From: an uncultured Brachyspira sp.
GTDB lineage: Bacteria; Spirochaetota; Brachyspiria; Brachyspirales; Brachyspiraceae
Direction: 5' to 3'
DNA: 64,000 nt
Assembly: GCF_910588665.1 (NCBI RefSeq)
Contig: NZ_CAJUPR010000008.1
Span: 61,178-125,177 of the forward strand
A program made the translations under genes and the position numbers. This document shows positions 27,964 through 35,729 of this stretch, piece by piece. Positions within the stretch are counted from its first letter, which is position 1. Each line of letters starts with the position of its first letter. The notes beneath the pieces were generated by a model. The model saw only the letters and a program-made list of their open reading frames with translations, did not search any database and was not told where the DNA came from.

Positions 27964-28587
27964 TTATCTATTTTCCTTAAAAAAATGCTCCTCAACTCTT
28001 ATGCAAATCTCATGATATACTGCCTCATGATACTCCTGAGTTATATATGTCTCTTCAGCAGGAGCTTTAACTGCAATATCCGCCATCTCTGCAAGCTTTC
28101 CTCCGTTTTGATTAGTAAAAGAGACAATTTTTATACCCATAGCTTTAGCAAGTTTAGCGGCATAAATAATATTCTTAGCGTTTCCAGATGTGCTTATTGC
28201 AAAGAAAATATCTCCTCTGTCACCGAAACCCAATAACTGCTGAGCAAATACCAAATAAGGTTCTTTATCGTTAAGATATGCGCTTGAAAGTCCCAGATGA
28301 GATGTTAAAGCAACGGCTCTTAATGGAGATTCCAAATTATCGGCTATATATTTACCATCTTCAATTTTTAAAAGCTCTTTTCTTATATTTTCATTTATAG
28401 GACGTTTTTTTAAAAAACTTTTTAAAAGTTCGCCTGCTATATGCTCGCTGTCGCAGGCGCTTCCTCCGTTTCCCGCTATTAAAACTTTATTTCCCCTTTC
28501 ATAGGTATTTATAGTTTCATTTATAACTTTTTCAATCTCTTTCTTTACTACTTCTAATTTAGGAAATCTGTTAATCAATTCTTTCAC
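27964..28587 (-). CDS. gmhA: Sedoheptulose-7-phosphate isomerase (GmhA)
   Basis: SIS-domain isomerase that converts sedoheptulose 7-phosphate to D-glycero-D-manno-heptose 7-phosphate, the first step of ADP-heptose biosynthesis. The 207-residue protein shows GNGGSACDSEHIAGELL (the substrate-binding loop with conserved H and E), the Ser/Thr-rich phosphate loop FAISTSGNAKN and QEYHEAVYHEICIRVEE at the C-terminus, which contains the catalytic His/Glu region. The start is a GTG preceded by GGAGAATT. The partner genes for later steps (hldE-type nucleotidyltransferase, hldD) are at 56-58 kb. Next gene upstream is the ankyrin protein. Confidence 0.9.
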   Translation of the reverse strand: MKELINRFPKLEVVKKEIEKVINETINTYERGNKVLIAGNGGSACDSEHIAGELLKSFLKKRPINENIRKELLKIEDGKYIADNLESPLRAVALTSHLGLSSAYLNDKEPYLVFAQQLLGFGDRGDIFFAISTSGNAKNIIYAAKLAKAMGIKIVSFTNQNGGKLAEMADIAVKAPAEETYITQEYHEAVYHEICIRVEEHFFKENR

Positions 28588-28632
28588 AGTTTATAATTCT
28601 CCTTTAAAGATAATTTTCATAAAAAACTTTTA

Positions 28633-29301
28633 TTATTCCACAGCGCCGTATTCGTTCAGAAATGATATTAAAGTATCAGCTTTTTTATAATTTTCTTTTA
28701 CATAGGCAAGAGCAGTTCTTCCTTTATTATCCCTTGAATTAATATCAATTCCATTATCACATAAAAGTTTTGCAATTGGAATCATATTTTCGCTTTTATC
28801 TGCGGACATAAAAAGCATTATTAAGGCATTATATCCGTCATTATTAGCCGCATTAATATTTACTTTATAATCAATTAAAGTCTGAAGAATATCATAATAC
28901 AATCTATATGAAGATATATGCAAAGCGGTTTCTCCGTAACTGTTTGAGGCATTTACATCAGCACCGCTTTTTAATAATATTTTAACTATATCATTATATC
29001 CGCCCGAAGCAGCCATCGTTAATGCCGTATACCCCATTTTATCATATATGTTAACATCGGCATTTGAATTAACAAGAAGTCTTACAATAGCGCTGTATCC
29101 ATGATGAGAAGCAAGCATAAGTCCCGTAACTCCGTCCTCTGAAACAGCATTGACATTAACATTTTTATTAATAAATGAAACCACATCTTCATACTCGCCT
29201 TCCTCGCATGACTTTAAAAATTTAGCTTCATTATCAGTTAAAGAATAAGATACATTAAAAAATAATGCAACAATAAAAATAGTATAAATTAAACTTTTCA
29301 T
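28633..29301 (-). CDS. Exported ankyrin-repeat protein, short
   Basis: The 222-residue protein from the ATG at 29299-29301 has a signal peptide (MKSLIYTIFIVALFFNVSYS, about 20 residues) and about six ankyrin repeats (EDGVTGLMLASHHGYSAIVRLLVNSNADVNIYDKMGYTALTMAASGGY). An alternative upstream in-frame ATG would add nine residues before the signal peptide and lacks a good ribosome-binding site. It is separated from gmhA by 45 bp and may be co-transcribed with it. The function of the ankyrin solenoid is unknown. Confidence 0.87.
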   Translation of the reverse strand: MKSLIYTIFIVALFFNVSYSLTDNEAKFLKSCEEGEYEDVVSFINKNVNVNAVSEDGVTGLMLASHHGYSAIVRLLVNSNADVNIYDKMGYTALTMAASGGYNDIVKILLKSGADVNASNSYGETALHISSYRLYYDILQTLIDYKVNINAANNDGYNALIMLFMSADKSENMIPIAKLLCDNGIDINSRDNKGRTALAYVKENYKKADTLISFLNEYGAVE

Positions 29302-29480
29302 AAATAACCTATTTCCTATATTATACATATATAAATAAGATAAAAACTATATTTGTAAAAAATTTTTTATAAAAATAAAATATAAAATTATTATACTTTT
29401 TAATTATAGATATTTATAATACATAAATATTTGATATATTTTATTAATAATTATAATTTTTAAATATCAGAAAGACAAAT

Positions 29481-29541
29481 ATAAAAATTGTGAGCGTCTG
29501 GCAAGTTCACTTGACAGAGCCTTAGAGCGAACAATTTTTAT
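29481..29541 (+). repeat. 61-bp palindromic dispersed element, copy 2
   Basis: Arms ATAAAAATTGT (29481-29491) and ACAATTTTTAT (29531-29541) are perfect inverted repeats. Inside is TCTG, then CAAGT-TC-ACTTG, then CAGA, a nested stem with one G-A mismatch, and GAGCGA before the right arm. It lies 40 bp upstream of the MerR promoter. The remainder of the gap 29302-29639 is AT-rich with no gene seen. Confidence 0.75.
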
Positions 29542-29581
29542 TAGCAATAATAAAAAATTATTATTTTTAAATAAACTGCTA

Positions 29582-29612
29582 TTGACATTGGAGCGTACTC
29601 TAATGCTATAAT
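29582..29612 (+). promoter_or_regulatory. MerR-family promoter/operator (19-bp spacer) of the regulator operon
   Basis: TTGACA (29582-29587) and TATAAT (29607-29612) are perfect consensus boxes but 19 bp apart, the lengthened spacer that MerR-type activators untwist. The spacer holds the dyad CATTGGAG-CGTA-CTCTAATG (29586-29605, reaching one base into the -35 box). The same dyad in the opposite orientation controls the cupin operon at 37661-37691. It resembles NmlR/AdhR operators (inverted GGAG...CTCC halves). The start codon of the MerR gene is 28 bp downstream with AAGGAGGAAG before it. Confidence 0.85.
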
Positions 29613-29639
29613 TAAGCAAAATAAGGAGGAAGTATTTTT

Positions 29640-30029
29640 ATGACAATATCGGAAGTAAGTAAAAAAACGGGACTGTCAAATGACACATTAAGATATTATG
29701 AGAAAATAGGAATAATACCCGAAGTGCAAAGAAGCCGAAACGGAATAAGAAATTATACGGATTATGATTTAGGCTGGATAGAGTTTTCTAAATGTATGAG
29801 AAATGCGGGTTTATCTATAGAAGCTATAATAGAATATATTAAATTATACAACAAAGGAGATTCTGCCTTAGAAGCCAGAAAGCAGCTATTAATAAGTCAA
29901 AGAGATAAAATGCAGGAAAAATTAAATAATTTTCAATATGCTATAGATAAATTAAATAAAAAAATAGAAAATTATGAAAATAAAATGCTGATATATGAAA
30001 AAGATATGCTTAAAACTAAAAATAATTGA
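29640..30029 (+). CDS. MerR-family transcriptional regulator, AdhR/NmlR-like
   Basis: The 129-residue protein has the MerR winged helix-turn-helix (MTISEVSKKTGLSNDTLRYYEKIGIIP, with RNYTDYDLGWI) to about residue 70, then a dimerisation helix (80-118) and no metal-binding C-terminal domain. Single cysteine Cys52, in FSKCMRNAGL, falls at the position of the reactive Cys52 of B. subtilis AdhR, the aldehyde-responsive activator (established knowledge of that family; equivalence inferred from numbering). ARKQLLISQRD matches the AdhR-type linker. Its own promoter and the promoter of the 37.6-kb operon carry the same dyad, so it probably autoregulates and controls both operons. Confidence 0.88.
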   Translation: MTISEVSKKTGLSNDTLRYYEKIGIIPEVQRSRNGIRNYTDYDLGWIEFSKCMRNAGLSIEAIIEYIKLYNKGDSALEARKQLLISQRDKMQEKLNNFQYAIDKLNKKIENYENKMLIYEKDMLKTKNN

Positions 30030-30040
30030 GCGTTGATATT

Positions 30041-30486
30041 ATGAAAATAAAAAAATATTTTTTCAGCTTATTAATTTTTTCATTACGGCATGCAGATATA
30101 TTTACGGAAATAATGCCTCATATATGAATATTTTAAATATTTCTGTAAAATTAAAAATAAAAGACAAAGAATATAAATTAATATTATATGATAATCAAAC
30201 GGCAAAAGATTTTTTATATATGCTTCCTATGACTATATATATGAATGATTTAAATGGAAATGAAAAATATTATAATTTAAATAAAAATCTTAATACAAAA
30301 ACTGAAAATATAGGAAATATAAAAACTGGTGATTTTTTATTGTATGGAAGCAACTGCATAGTATTATTTTATGAAAGCTTCAGAACTTCCTATAATTATA
30401 CAAGACTGGGATATATAGAAAATATAGAAAGACTAAAAGAAGTTCCTGCAAGCAGGGACATTGAAATAACTTTCAGCATAAATTAA
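30041..30486 (+). pseudogene. Cyclophilin-like lipoprotein gene split by a frameshift in a T-run
   Basis: An ATG at 30041, 11 bp after merR, starts MKIKKYFFSLLIF in a signal-peptide frame that stops at 30127. The second frame (ATG 30124, 120 residues) holds the fold domain: ISVKLKIKDKEYKLILYDNQTAKDFLYMLP, then KTGDFLLYGSNCIVLFYE, matching the cyclophilin-like beta-barrel family. Adding one T to the T6 run at 30075-30080 joins the frames and creates the lipobox FFITAC. So the intact gene would be a lipoprotein of about 148 residues. A sequencing error, pseudogene or slipped-strand phase switch are all possible. The same domain occurs at 36655 and, broken, at 34778. Confidence 0.65.
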
Positions 30487-30489
30487 AAA

Positions 30490-30551
30490 ATAAAAATTAT
30501 TGACTTCTGGCAAGTTTACTTGACAGAGAATTATAAGCGTACAATTTTTAT
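30490..30551 (+). repeat. 62-bp palindromic dispersed element, copy 3
   Basis: Arms ATAAAAATT (30490-30498) and AATTTTTAT (30543-30551). Inner stem TCTG-g-CAAGT-TT-ACTTG-a-CAGA as in copy 2, and AAGCGTAC before the right arm. Its right flank (TTAAGAGCAATAGGAGCAGAA) carries the ribosome-binding site of the next gene, whose ATG is at 30572. A nearly identical end precedes the flavodoxin pseudogene at 32506. Confidence 0.75.
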
Positions 30552-30571
30552 TAAGAGCAATAGGAGCAGAA

Positions 30572-31417
30572 ATGAAAAAAGTAAAATTAAACAACGGCTT
30601 AGAAATGCCAATATTAGGTTTCGGAGTATATCAAATACCTGATTATGAGGAATGCAAAAAATCAGTATTAAATGCCATTGAGGCAGGATACAGATTAATT
30701 GATACGGCATCTGCATATTTTAATGAAAAAGCTGTCGGAGATGCAATAAAAGAAAGTAAAATTGACAGAAAAGAACTATTTATTACAACAAAATTATGGA
30801 TATCAGATTCTGGATATGAAAACACTAAAAAGGCTTTTGAAATATCAATGAATAAATTAGGCTTGGACTATTTAGATTTATATTTGATACATCAGCCTTT
30901 CGGAAATTATTATGGTTCTTGGAGAGCTATGGAAGATTTATATAATGAAAATAAAATAAAAGCCATAGGAGTATGCAATTTTTATCCTGACAGATTATTA
31001 GATTTAATTATGCATAATAAAATAGCTCCTATGATAAATCAGATAGAAACTCATCCATTTTTCCAAAGAGAAGAGGACAATAAATTTATGAAAGAGCATA
31101 ATATTCAAATACAGTCTTGGGGACCTTTTGCAGAAGGCAGAAACAACATATTTACTAATGAAACTTTGGTAAAAATAGCAAAAAAGCATAGTAAAACTGC
31201 AGCACAGATTATACTGAATTGGCTTATAAAAAGAGATATTGTTGTTATACCTAAAAGCGTTCATAAAGAAAGGATTATAGAAAATATCAATGTATTTGAT
31301 TTTGAATTGGATAATGATGATATGAAAGAAATTTCTAAGCTGGATAATAAACAAAGTTTATTTCTATCTCATACCGATATTGAAACGGTAAAGTATTTAT
31401 GCAGTTATAAAATTTAA
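30572..31417 (+). CDS. Aldo/keto reductase (cytosolic)
   Basis: NADPH-dependent carbonyl reductase of 281 residues, the family length. Catalytic tetrad is complete: Asp44 and Tyr49 (RLIDTASAYFNE), Lys74 (TTKLW) and His107 (LIHQP). The C-terminal cofactor-binding segment VVIPKSVHKERIIENI is the AKR family 2 signature. It belongs to the DkgA/YvgN-like group that reduces methylglyoxal and other aldehydes (inference from family), which fits the AdhR-like regulator two genes upstream. RBS AGGAGCAGAA lies in the palindromic repeat flank. The gap to the next reductase gene is 85 bp. Confidence 0.92.
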   Translation: MKKVKLNNGLEMPILGFGVYQIPDYEECKKSVLNAIEAGYRLIDTASAYFNEKAVGDAIKESKIDRKELFITTKLWISDSGYENTKKAFEISMNKLGLDYLDLYLIHQPFGNYYGSWRAMEDLYNENKIKAIGVCNFYPDRLLDLIMHNKIAPMINQIETHPFFQREEDNKFMKEHNIQIQSWGPFAEGRNNIFTNETLVKIAKKHSKTAAQIILNWLIKRDIVVIPKSVHKERIIENINVFDFELDNDDMKEISKLDNKQSLFLSHTDIETVKYLCSYKI

Positions 31418-31502
31418 TATTTTTATAATTATATATTTATTTTTTAATTTAAAATGATAAGTATTTTAATAAGGTATGCAAATTAATGAAAAAGGAAAAA
31501 TA

Positions 31503-32429
31503 ATGAAAAAAATATTTTTGGGTTTATTATTTATTTCTGTTATTGATTTTATATCGGTATTTTTATTAAATAAAAAAGCGGAGGCAAATATTAATATGGA
31601 GAATAGCAGCAAAGTATTTTTTAATTTTAATACTAAAACTGTAAAATTGAACAGCGGATATGAAATACCTTTAAATGGAATAGGAACATATAGTTTGCTT
31701 AATGAAGTTTGCTATAATTCCATACTATTTGCATTGCAAAATGGTATAAGATTAATTGATACAGCTTATATATACCGCAATGAAGAAGAAATAGGAAAAG
31801 CCGTAAAAGATTCTAAAGTTGATAGAAAAGATATATTTATCACTACAAAACTATATCCTAATCAATACAATAATGCAGAAAATGCTATAAATGAAGCATT
31901 AAAAAAATTAGATGTAGAATATATTGATTTAATGCTTCTTCATCACCCTGGCAATAATGATGTAAAGGCATATAAGGCTATGGAGAAAGCTGTTAAAGAA
32001 GGAAAAATCCGTTCAATAGGATTATCTAATTGGTATATAAAAGAACTGAAAAAATTTTTAACGCAGATAGAGATTATGCCAGCATTAGTGCAAAATGAAA
32101 TACACCCGTACTATCAGGATACTGAAGTTATTGACTATATTCAAAGCTTAGGCATAGCGGTTGAAGGCTGGTATCCTTTAGGAGGAAGAGGCTATCAAAG
32201 AGAGCTTTTAAATGACAGAGTATTAAAAGATATTGCTCAAAAATATAATAAATCAGTTGCTCAAATAATATTGAGATGGAATTTGCAAAGAGAAGTAATT
32301 GTAATACCAGGTTCAAGCAACAGAGAACATATAATTGAAAATACGGAGATATACAATTTTAAATTGAGTGATGATGATATGCAAAAAATAGCAAAATTAA
32401 ACCGCAATGAAAAACATGACTGGTATTAA
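31503..32429 (+). CDS. Aldo/keto reductase with N-terminal signal/anchor segment
   Basis: The 308-residue protein is a second aldo/keto reductase. The core starts near residue 44. Tetrad residues are Asp86 and Tyr91 (RLIDTAYIYRNE), Lys116 and His147, and VIPGSSNREHIIENTEIY is the cofactor-binding signature. Unlike the first paralogue it has a hydrophobic N-terminus (MKKIFLGLLFISVIDFISVFLL, then NKKAEA), a signal peptide or anchor. An exported NADPH-dependent enzyme is puzzling because NADPH is cytosolic, so the segment may be an uncleaved inner-membrane anchor. I chose the ATG after AAAGGAAAAATA; an upstream ATG adds nine residues. The stop codon lies in palindromic repeat copy 4. Confidence 0.88.
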   Translation: MKKIFLGLLFISVIDFISVFLLNKKAEANINMENSSKVFFNFNTKTVKLNSGYEIPLNGIGTYSLLNEVCYNSILFALQNGIRLIDTAYIYRNEEEIGKAVKDSKVDRKDIFITTKLYPNQYNNAENAINEALKKLDVEYIDLMLLHHPGNNDVKAYKAMEKAVKEGKIRSIGLSNWYIKELKKFLTQIEIMPALVQNEIHPYYQDTEVIDYIQSLGIAVEGWYPLGGRGYQRELLNDRVLKDIAQKYNKSVAQIILRWNLQREVIVIPGSSNREHIIENTEIYNFKLSDDDMQKIAKLNRNEKHDWY

Positions 32430-32485
32430 AAAAAATTTTTAGCTGTAAATCAGCAGTAATTAAAATATAAGCGTACAATTTTTAT
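32425..32485 (+). repeat. Palindromic dispersed element, copy 4 (degenerate left arm)
   Basis: The right half AAGCGTACAATTTTTAT (32469-32485) and flank TTAGGAGTAATAGGAGCAAAAATG match copy 3 with a few changes. The left arm (ATTAAAAAAAATT from 32425) is degenerate and includes the stop codon of the aldo/keto reductase gene. Confidence 0.55.
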
Positions 32486-32505
32486 TAGGAGTAATAGGAG
32501 CAAAA

Positions 32506-32807
32506 ATGAAAGTATTAATCTCATTCATCAAATACTAAAAAAGCCGCTGATCTTATAGGAAAAGTTTTAAAAGATGAATTTCAAAATGCTGAAACAGACT
32601 TTTTTAATGCAGAGCCTGAAAAACCGTATTCATCAAATTATAATAAAGTATTAAGATGAAGCTAAAAGAGATATAAACAGTAATCATAAGCCGAAACTAA
32701 AAAATAATATAGCAAGTATAGATAGCTATGATGCTGTATTTATAGGAAGCCCAAATTGGCACAATACTATACCTCCTCCTCTAAATACATTTTTAAATAA
32801 TAAATAA
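32506..32807 (+). pseudogene. Truncated and frameshifted flavodoxin-family gene
   Basis: The ATG at 32506 is preceded by AATAGGAGCAAAA but the reading frame breaks after MKVLI. The next frame gives HSSNTKKAADLIGKVL (FMN phosphate loop of flavodoxins), FFNAEPEKPYSSNYNKVL. A second shift gives DEAKRDINSNHKPKL and YDAVFIGSPNWHNTIPPPL, matching the conserved [IV]-x-x-G-x-P-x-W block of Flavodoxin_4. It ends early, lacking the last third present in the 182-residue paralogues at 34198 and 35077. So it carries two frameshifts and a C-terminal truncation. Confidence 0.75.
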
Positions 32808-32859
32808 GCACTGTAAATATATCTACAGCGCATATGTAAATTAATTAATTAATTATATC

Positions 32860-33357
32860 TTATTTAAAACATTTCTGATATTCGCCTATATCTAATTTAT
32901 CGAGAGAGGCTCCGTATATGCAATAAGTTTTTTCTACCTTTAATCCGAAATCTTTAAAGCTTAAAGTAATAGGAGAAAGAAACGCATTCATATCATACTC
33001 AAGAGAATCGTAAAGAGATTTTTCTCCTCCCGCAGTGGTAATAATCTGAAATGTCTTATTCTCTAAACATTTCTTTTCGCTGCTATGATATAAATATCCC
33101 AAAACGCAATCTTCCCACTCTTTTAATAAGCTTGGAGTAGAAAACCAAAACAATGGAAACTGGAAAATAATCTTATCGGCTTCTTTTAATAATTCTATCT
33201 CCTCTTTTATATTTTCTTTTGTTATTTTACCATCTTTATAAATTTCATTTAAATTATGAATCTTTACATTATCAAAATCTTTTACGGATTCTATAAGCTT
33301 TCTGTTAACCTCTGAATCATTCCAATATGTGTGCGAAAAAACTACTAATATTTTCAT
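32860..33357 (-). CDS. NAD(P)H oxidoreductase, flavodoxin-like fold (KefF/MdaB-type)
   Basis: The 165-residue cytosolic protein fits the Flavodoxin_2 family of FMN/FAD-dependent quinone reductases, which detoxify quinones and other electrophiles by two-electron reduction. It begins MKILVVFSHTYWNDSEVNRKL, has FQFPLFWFSTPSLLKEWEDCVL (the conserved Q-F-P-[LM]-x-W-x-x-P-x-x-L-K-x-W-x-D block), and TTAGGEKSLYDS. It lacks any signal peptide, unlike its operon neighbours. The ATG at 33355-33357 follows AGGAGA. It is the last gene of the minus-strand operon that starts at 37.6 kb. Confidence 0.88.
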   Translation of the reverse strand: MKILVVFSHTYWNDSEVNRKLIESVKDFDNVKIHNLNEIYKDGKITKENIKEEIELLKEADKIIFQFPLFWFSTPSLLKEWEDCVLGYLYHSSEKKCLENKTFQIITTAGGEKSLYDSLEYDMNAFLSPITLSFKDFGLKVEKTYCIYGASLDKLDIGEYQKCFK

Positions 33358-33428
33358 CAATATAGTCTCCTGTATTATTTATTTTAGCATGCAGTATATC
33401 ATTCAATTAAAAATTAGTCAAGTTTTAC

Positions 33429-34073
33429 TTACAATTTAGAGTTTAGTCTCTGAAGATAATAGCTCATAAATATAAATAGTCCCATTACAGATATATAATC
33501 AGTAAAGAATAATATTATAGGCTCTTCATAATTAAAAAAAGAAAACTCTGTCATCAAAAATATTTTATTATATAAGCCTCTTTTTATAAATGAAATTATT
33601 CCGTATAATGAAATTAATAAAGCTGTTATTATAGATATTGGTTTTTTAATATTAATAAATTTTTTACTCATATTTATAAACATTCCCCAATGCATTCCGA
33701 TATGAGCAGACATAAATATAAAAGCCCAAGAAGAAGAAATTATATGAAGTCTTCTTGTAAATGCTCCGCTGTTATGAATATTAAGAAAACCTAATACTCT
33801 TTGAGAAAATAATATTCCGCTTATCATAAGACCTGCCATACATAAAAAAAGCATAGTATTGATAAATGTATTTAAAGCTCTGTTAAAATTGTATTTTCCT
33901 TTAGGCAGATTTTTATACCAATTAAAATTAAGTATATGATGAAGTATAAAAAATATAAAAAGCAGAAAACCCAAATATTCATGCATAGCATCGCCTGTAA
34001 AATGATACGCCATTAAAATGAAAAAAAGTACAGTCATTATTATATCTACAAGTATTTTTATTATTTTTTTCAT
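33429..34073 (-). CDS. DUF4405 membrane protein (cytochrome b561-like four-helix)
   Basis: The 214-residue protein has about five or six hydrophobic helices. The first half holds MAYHFTGDAMHEYLGFLLFIFFILHHILN with histidines at typical haem-ligand positions, then GLMISGILFSQ, RRLHIISSSWAFIFMSAHIGMHWGMF with further histidines. This is the DUF4405 pattern, related to cytochrome b561-type haem proteins. It could pass electrons across the inner membrane to the periplasmic flavodoxins encoded next to it (inference). ATG at 34071-34073, preceded by AAAGGAGAAAA. Gap of 71 bp to the oxidoreductase gene. Confidence 0.8.
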   Translation of the reverse strand: MKKIIKILVDIIMTVLFFILMAYHFTGDAMHEYLGFLLFIFFILHHILNFNWYKNLPKGKYNFNRALNTFINTMLFLCMAGLMISGILFSQRVLGFLNIHNSGAFTRRLHIISSSWAFIFMSAHIGMHWGMFINMSKKFINIKKPISIITALLISLYGIISFIKRGLYNKIFLMTEFSFFNYEEPIILFFTDYISVMGLFIFMSYYLQRLNSKL

Positions 34074-34197
34074 ATATGAGTTTTCTCCTTTTTTATATAA
34101 TTAAATAATTCAGTAATTTTGATAATCTGATTTTCTAATACAAAACTTTATTTTTTGTTTTTTTACTTCTATGTATTCTCATAATTTAAAATTTTAT

Positions 34198-34746
34198 TTA
34201 TAAAATATTTATTTTTTCAAGCCAGCTTTTTATATTATTTTCAGAACCATTTACTCTTGAACCGTATATACCTAAACCTTCAAGCATTATATAATTGGGA
34301 GATAATGAAGCTATATCATCTATACTTATACCTAATCCGCCTCCTCCATGCGTGCATAAAGGAGCTATTTTTTTACCGCTGAAATTATGAGTAGATAATA
34401 ACTGCTTTACTGCTATCGGGATAGTGTTTCCCCAAAGAGGATAGCATAGTATAACAGTATCATAGCTTTCTAAATTATTAATATTAGAACTCAGTTTTGG
34501 AAGACTATCTCTTTTTAATTCTTCTCTATACTCAGCAACTAAATCACTGTAAGTTTTAGGATATTCTTCAAGCCTTTTTATTTCAAATATATCTGCATTC
34601 GTAAAATGCTTAATCATATCTGCAGCTCTTTTTGTATTTCCGCCCCAAAAAAAATATACTATTAAAGTTTTGGCATTTAAACTCTGAAAGAATAAAAAGC
34701 CTGAAAGAATATAAGTTAATAAAAATATTTTTGTTATTTTTTTCAT
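34198..34746 (-). CDS. Exported flavodoxin (Flavodoxin_4 family), paralogue 1
   Basis: The 182-residue protein has a signal peptide (MKKITKIFLLTYILSGFLFFQSLNA, about 25 residues) and then a flavodoxin domain starting KTLIVYFFWGGNTKRAADMI, the FMN phosphate-binding loop. LCYPLWGNTIPIAVKQLL and ICTHGGGG-type loop (PLCTHGGGGLG) match the FMN isoalloxazine loops. It is very similar to the paralogue at 35077, from which it is separated by a broken cyclophilin-like gene. Export of a flavoprotein is unusual and implies apo-export or periplasmic flavin loading. Confidence 0.88.
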   Translation of the reverse strand: MKKITKIFLLTYILSGFLFFQSLNAKTLIVYFFWGGNTKRAADMIKHFTNADIFEIKRLEEYPKTYSDLVAEYREELKRDSLPKLSSNINNLESYDTVILCYPLWGNTIPIAVKQLLSTHNFSGKKIAPLCTHGGGGLGISIDDIASLSPNYIMLEGLGIYGSRVNGSENNIKSWLEKINIL

Positions 34747-34777
34747 TTATATATATATTCCTTATCATATACTTATT

Positions 34778-35027
34778 TTAATTTGCAATTTCAAAGCTTA
34801 CTTTTGTATCTCCTATGGATTCAAAAATCTCTATGCCTGAAATTACTCTGCCTATTTTCTGCATATAAAATCTCTCGCTGTTTTGCTTATACATTATTAC
34901 AAAGCTTTTTCTCGGAGGATAATATATTATATCTCCGACTTCATATCCTGTATTTTTTACATTTTTGTCCTTTAATTTCAAAAAAAGACGAAGTCAATAA
35001 TAATACATATATTAATATTTTTTTCAT
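34778..35027 (-). pseudogene. Remnant of an exported cyclophilin-like gene (internal deletion/frameshift)
   Basis: The ATG at 35025-35027 (AAAGGAT upstream) starts a signal peptide frame MKKILIYVLLLTSSFFEIKG that soon stops. In an overlapping frame KNTGYEVGDIIYYPPRKSFVIMY...IGRVISGIEIFESIGDTKVSFEIAN matches the C-terminal half of the cyclophilin-like protein at 36655 (PKAGDITYYAPWGNIAIFY...LGKFENASDVS...MTIELAE). The first half of the domain (about 55-60 residues) is missing, so an internal deletion plus frame change destroyed the gene. It lies between the two exported flavodoxin genes. Confidence 0.7.
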
Positions 35028-35076
35028 ATTAAAAATAATCCTTTAATAATTTTTTATTTTTATACTATGCATAAAC

Positions 35077-35625
35077 TTACAATATACCCGTATTTTGAAG
35101 CCAATTTTTTATATTGTTCTCAGAGCCTGAAACTCTTCCTCCTGATAAGCTTAAACTTTCCAGTATATTAGAGTCTTTGCATAATGAAGTTATATCTCTG
35201 ATGCTTCTTCCAAGTCCGCCTCCTCCATGTGTGCATAAAGGAGCTATTTTTTTACCGCTGAAGTTATGAGTTAATAATAATTGCTTTACAGCCTGAGGAA
35301 TTGTACCCCACCAATTAGGATAGCATAATATAATAGTATCATAATTTGCTAAATTATTTATATCAGTGCTAAGATTCGGCAGAATATTATTATTCAACTC
35401 GGTTCTTGCTTTATTTAAAGTATCATTATAAGAACTAGGATAGCTTTCAGAGGTTTTTATTTCAAATATATCAGCCTGAGTCATATTTTTTATTATGTCG
35501 GCGGCTTTTTTAGTATTTCCGCCCCAAGAAAAATATACTATTAAAGTTTTTGAAGAAGTCTGGGCATTTAAACTTCCAATCATCAATGTTATTGATGCAA
35601 ATAAGAATATTAATATTTTTTCCAT
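35077..35625 (-). CDS. Exported flavodoxin (Flavodoxin_4 family), paralogue 2
   Basis: The 182-residue protein has a signal peptide (MEKILIFLFASITLMIGSLNA, about 21 residues) and the flavodoxin core: KTLIVYFSWGGNTKKAADII (FMN phosphate loop), FEIKTSESYPSSYND, LCYPNWWGTIPQAVKQLL and PLCTHGGGGLGRSIRDI. It is a close paralogue of 34198-34746. Role as a periplasmic electron carrier or FMN-dependent reductase partner is inference. AGGAGAAATTAAAA precedes the ATG. Two palindromic repeat elements separate it from the CMD gene upstream. Confidence 0.88.
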   Translation of the reverse strand: MEKILIFLFASITLMIGSLNAQTSSKTLIVYFSWGGNTKKAADIIKNMTQADIFEIKTSESYPSSYNDTLNKARTELNNNILPNLSTDINNLANYDTIILCYPNWWGTIPQAVKQLLLTHNFSGKKIAPLCTHGGGGLGRSIRDITSLCKDSNILESLSLSGGRVSGSENNIKNWLQNTGIL

Positions 35626-35648
35626 TTTTAATTTCTCCTATTTATATT

Positions 35649-35711
35649 ATAAAAAATTACTCGCTTATATACTCTATTAAATAAATTTAACAGAGGCTCG
35701 TAATTTTTTAT
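35649..35711 (-). repeat. 63-bp palindromic dispersed element, copy 5
   Basis: Arms ATAAAAAATTAC (35649-35660) and GTAATTTTTTAT (35700-35711) are perfect 12-bp inverted repeats. The inner stem is CTCT-a-TTAAAT-AA-ATTTAA-c-AGAG, a different sequence from copies 2 and 3 but still paired. It lies head-to-tail with copy 6, 18 bp apart. Confidence 0.75.
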
Positions 35712-35729
35712 TACTTACTTATTTATATT

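Noticed and set aside
9542..28633. Ankyrin genes as signs of recent transfer from a eukaryote
   Set aside because: Base composition and codon use look like their neighbours and such genes are spread through the window, so duplication within the lineage is simpler.
29461..29640. Riboswitch upstream of merR
   Set aside because: The structure is the palindromic repeat and lies upstream of the mapped-looking promoter, so it is not in the leader.
33384..33430. Further copy of the palindromic repeat near AAAAATTAGTCAAG
   Set aside because: Only a CAAGTTTTACTT-like core resembles copies 2 and 3; the arms are absent.
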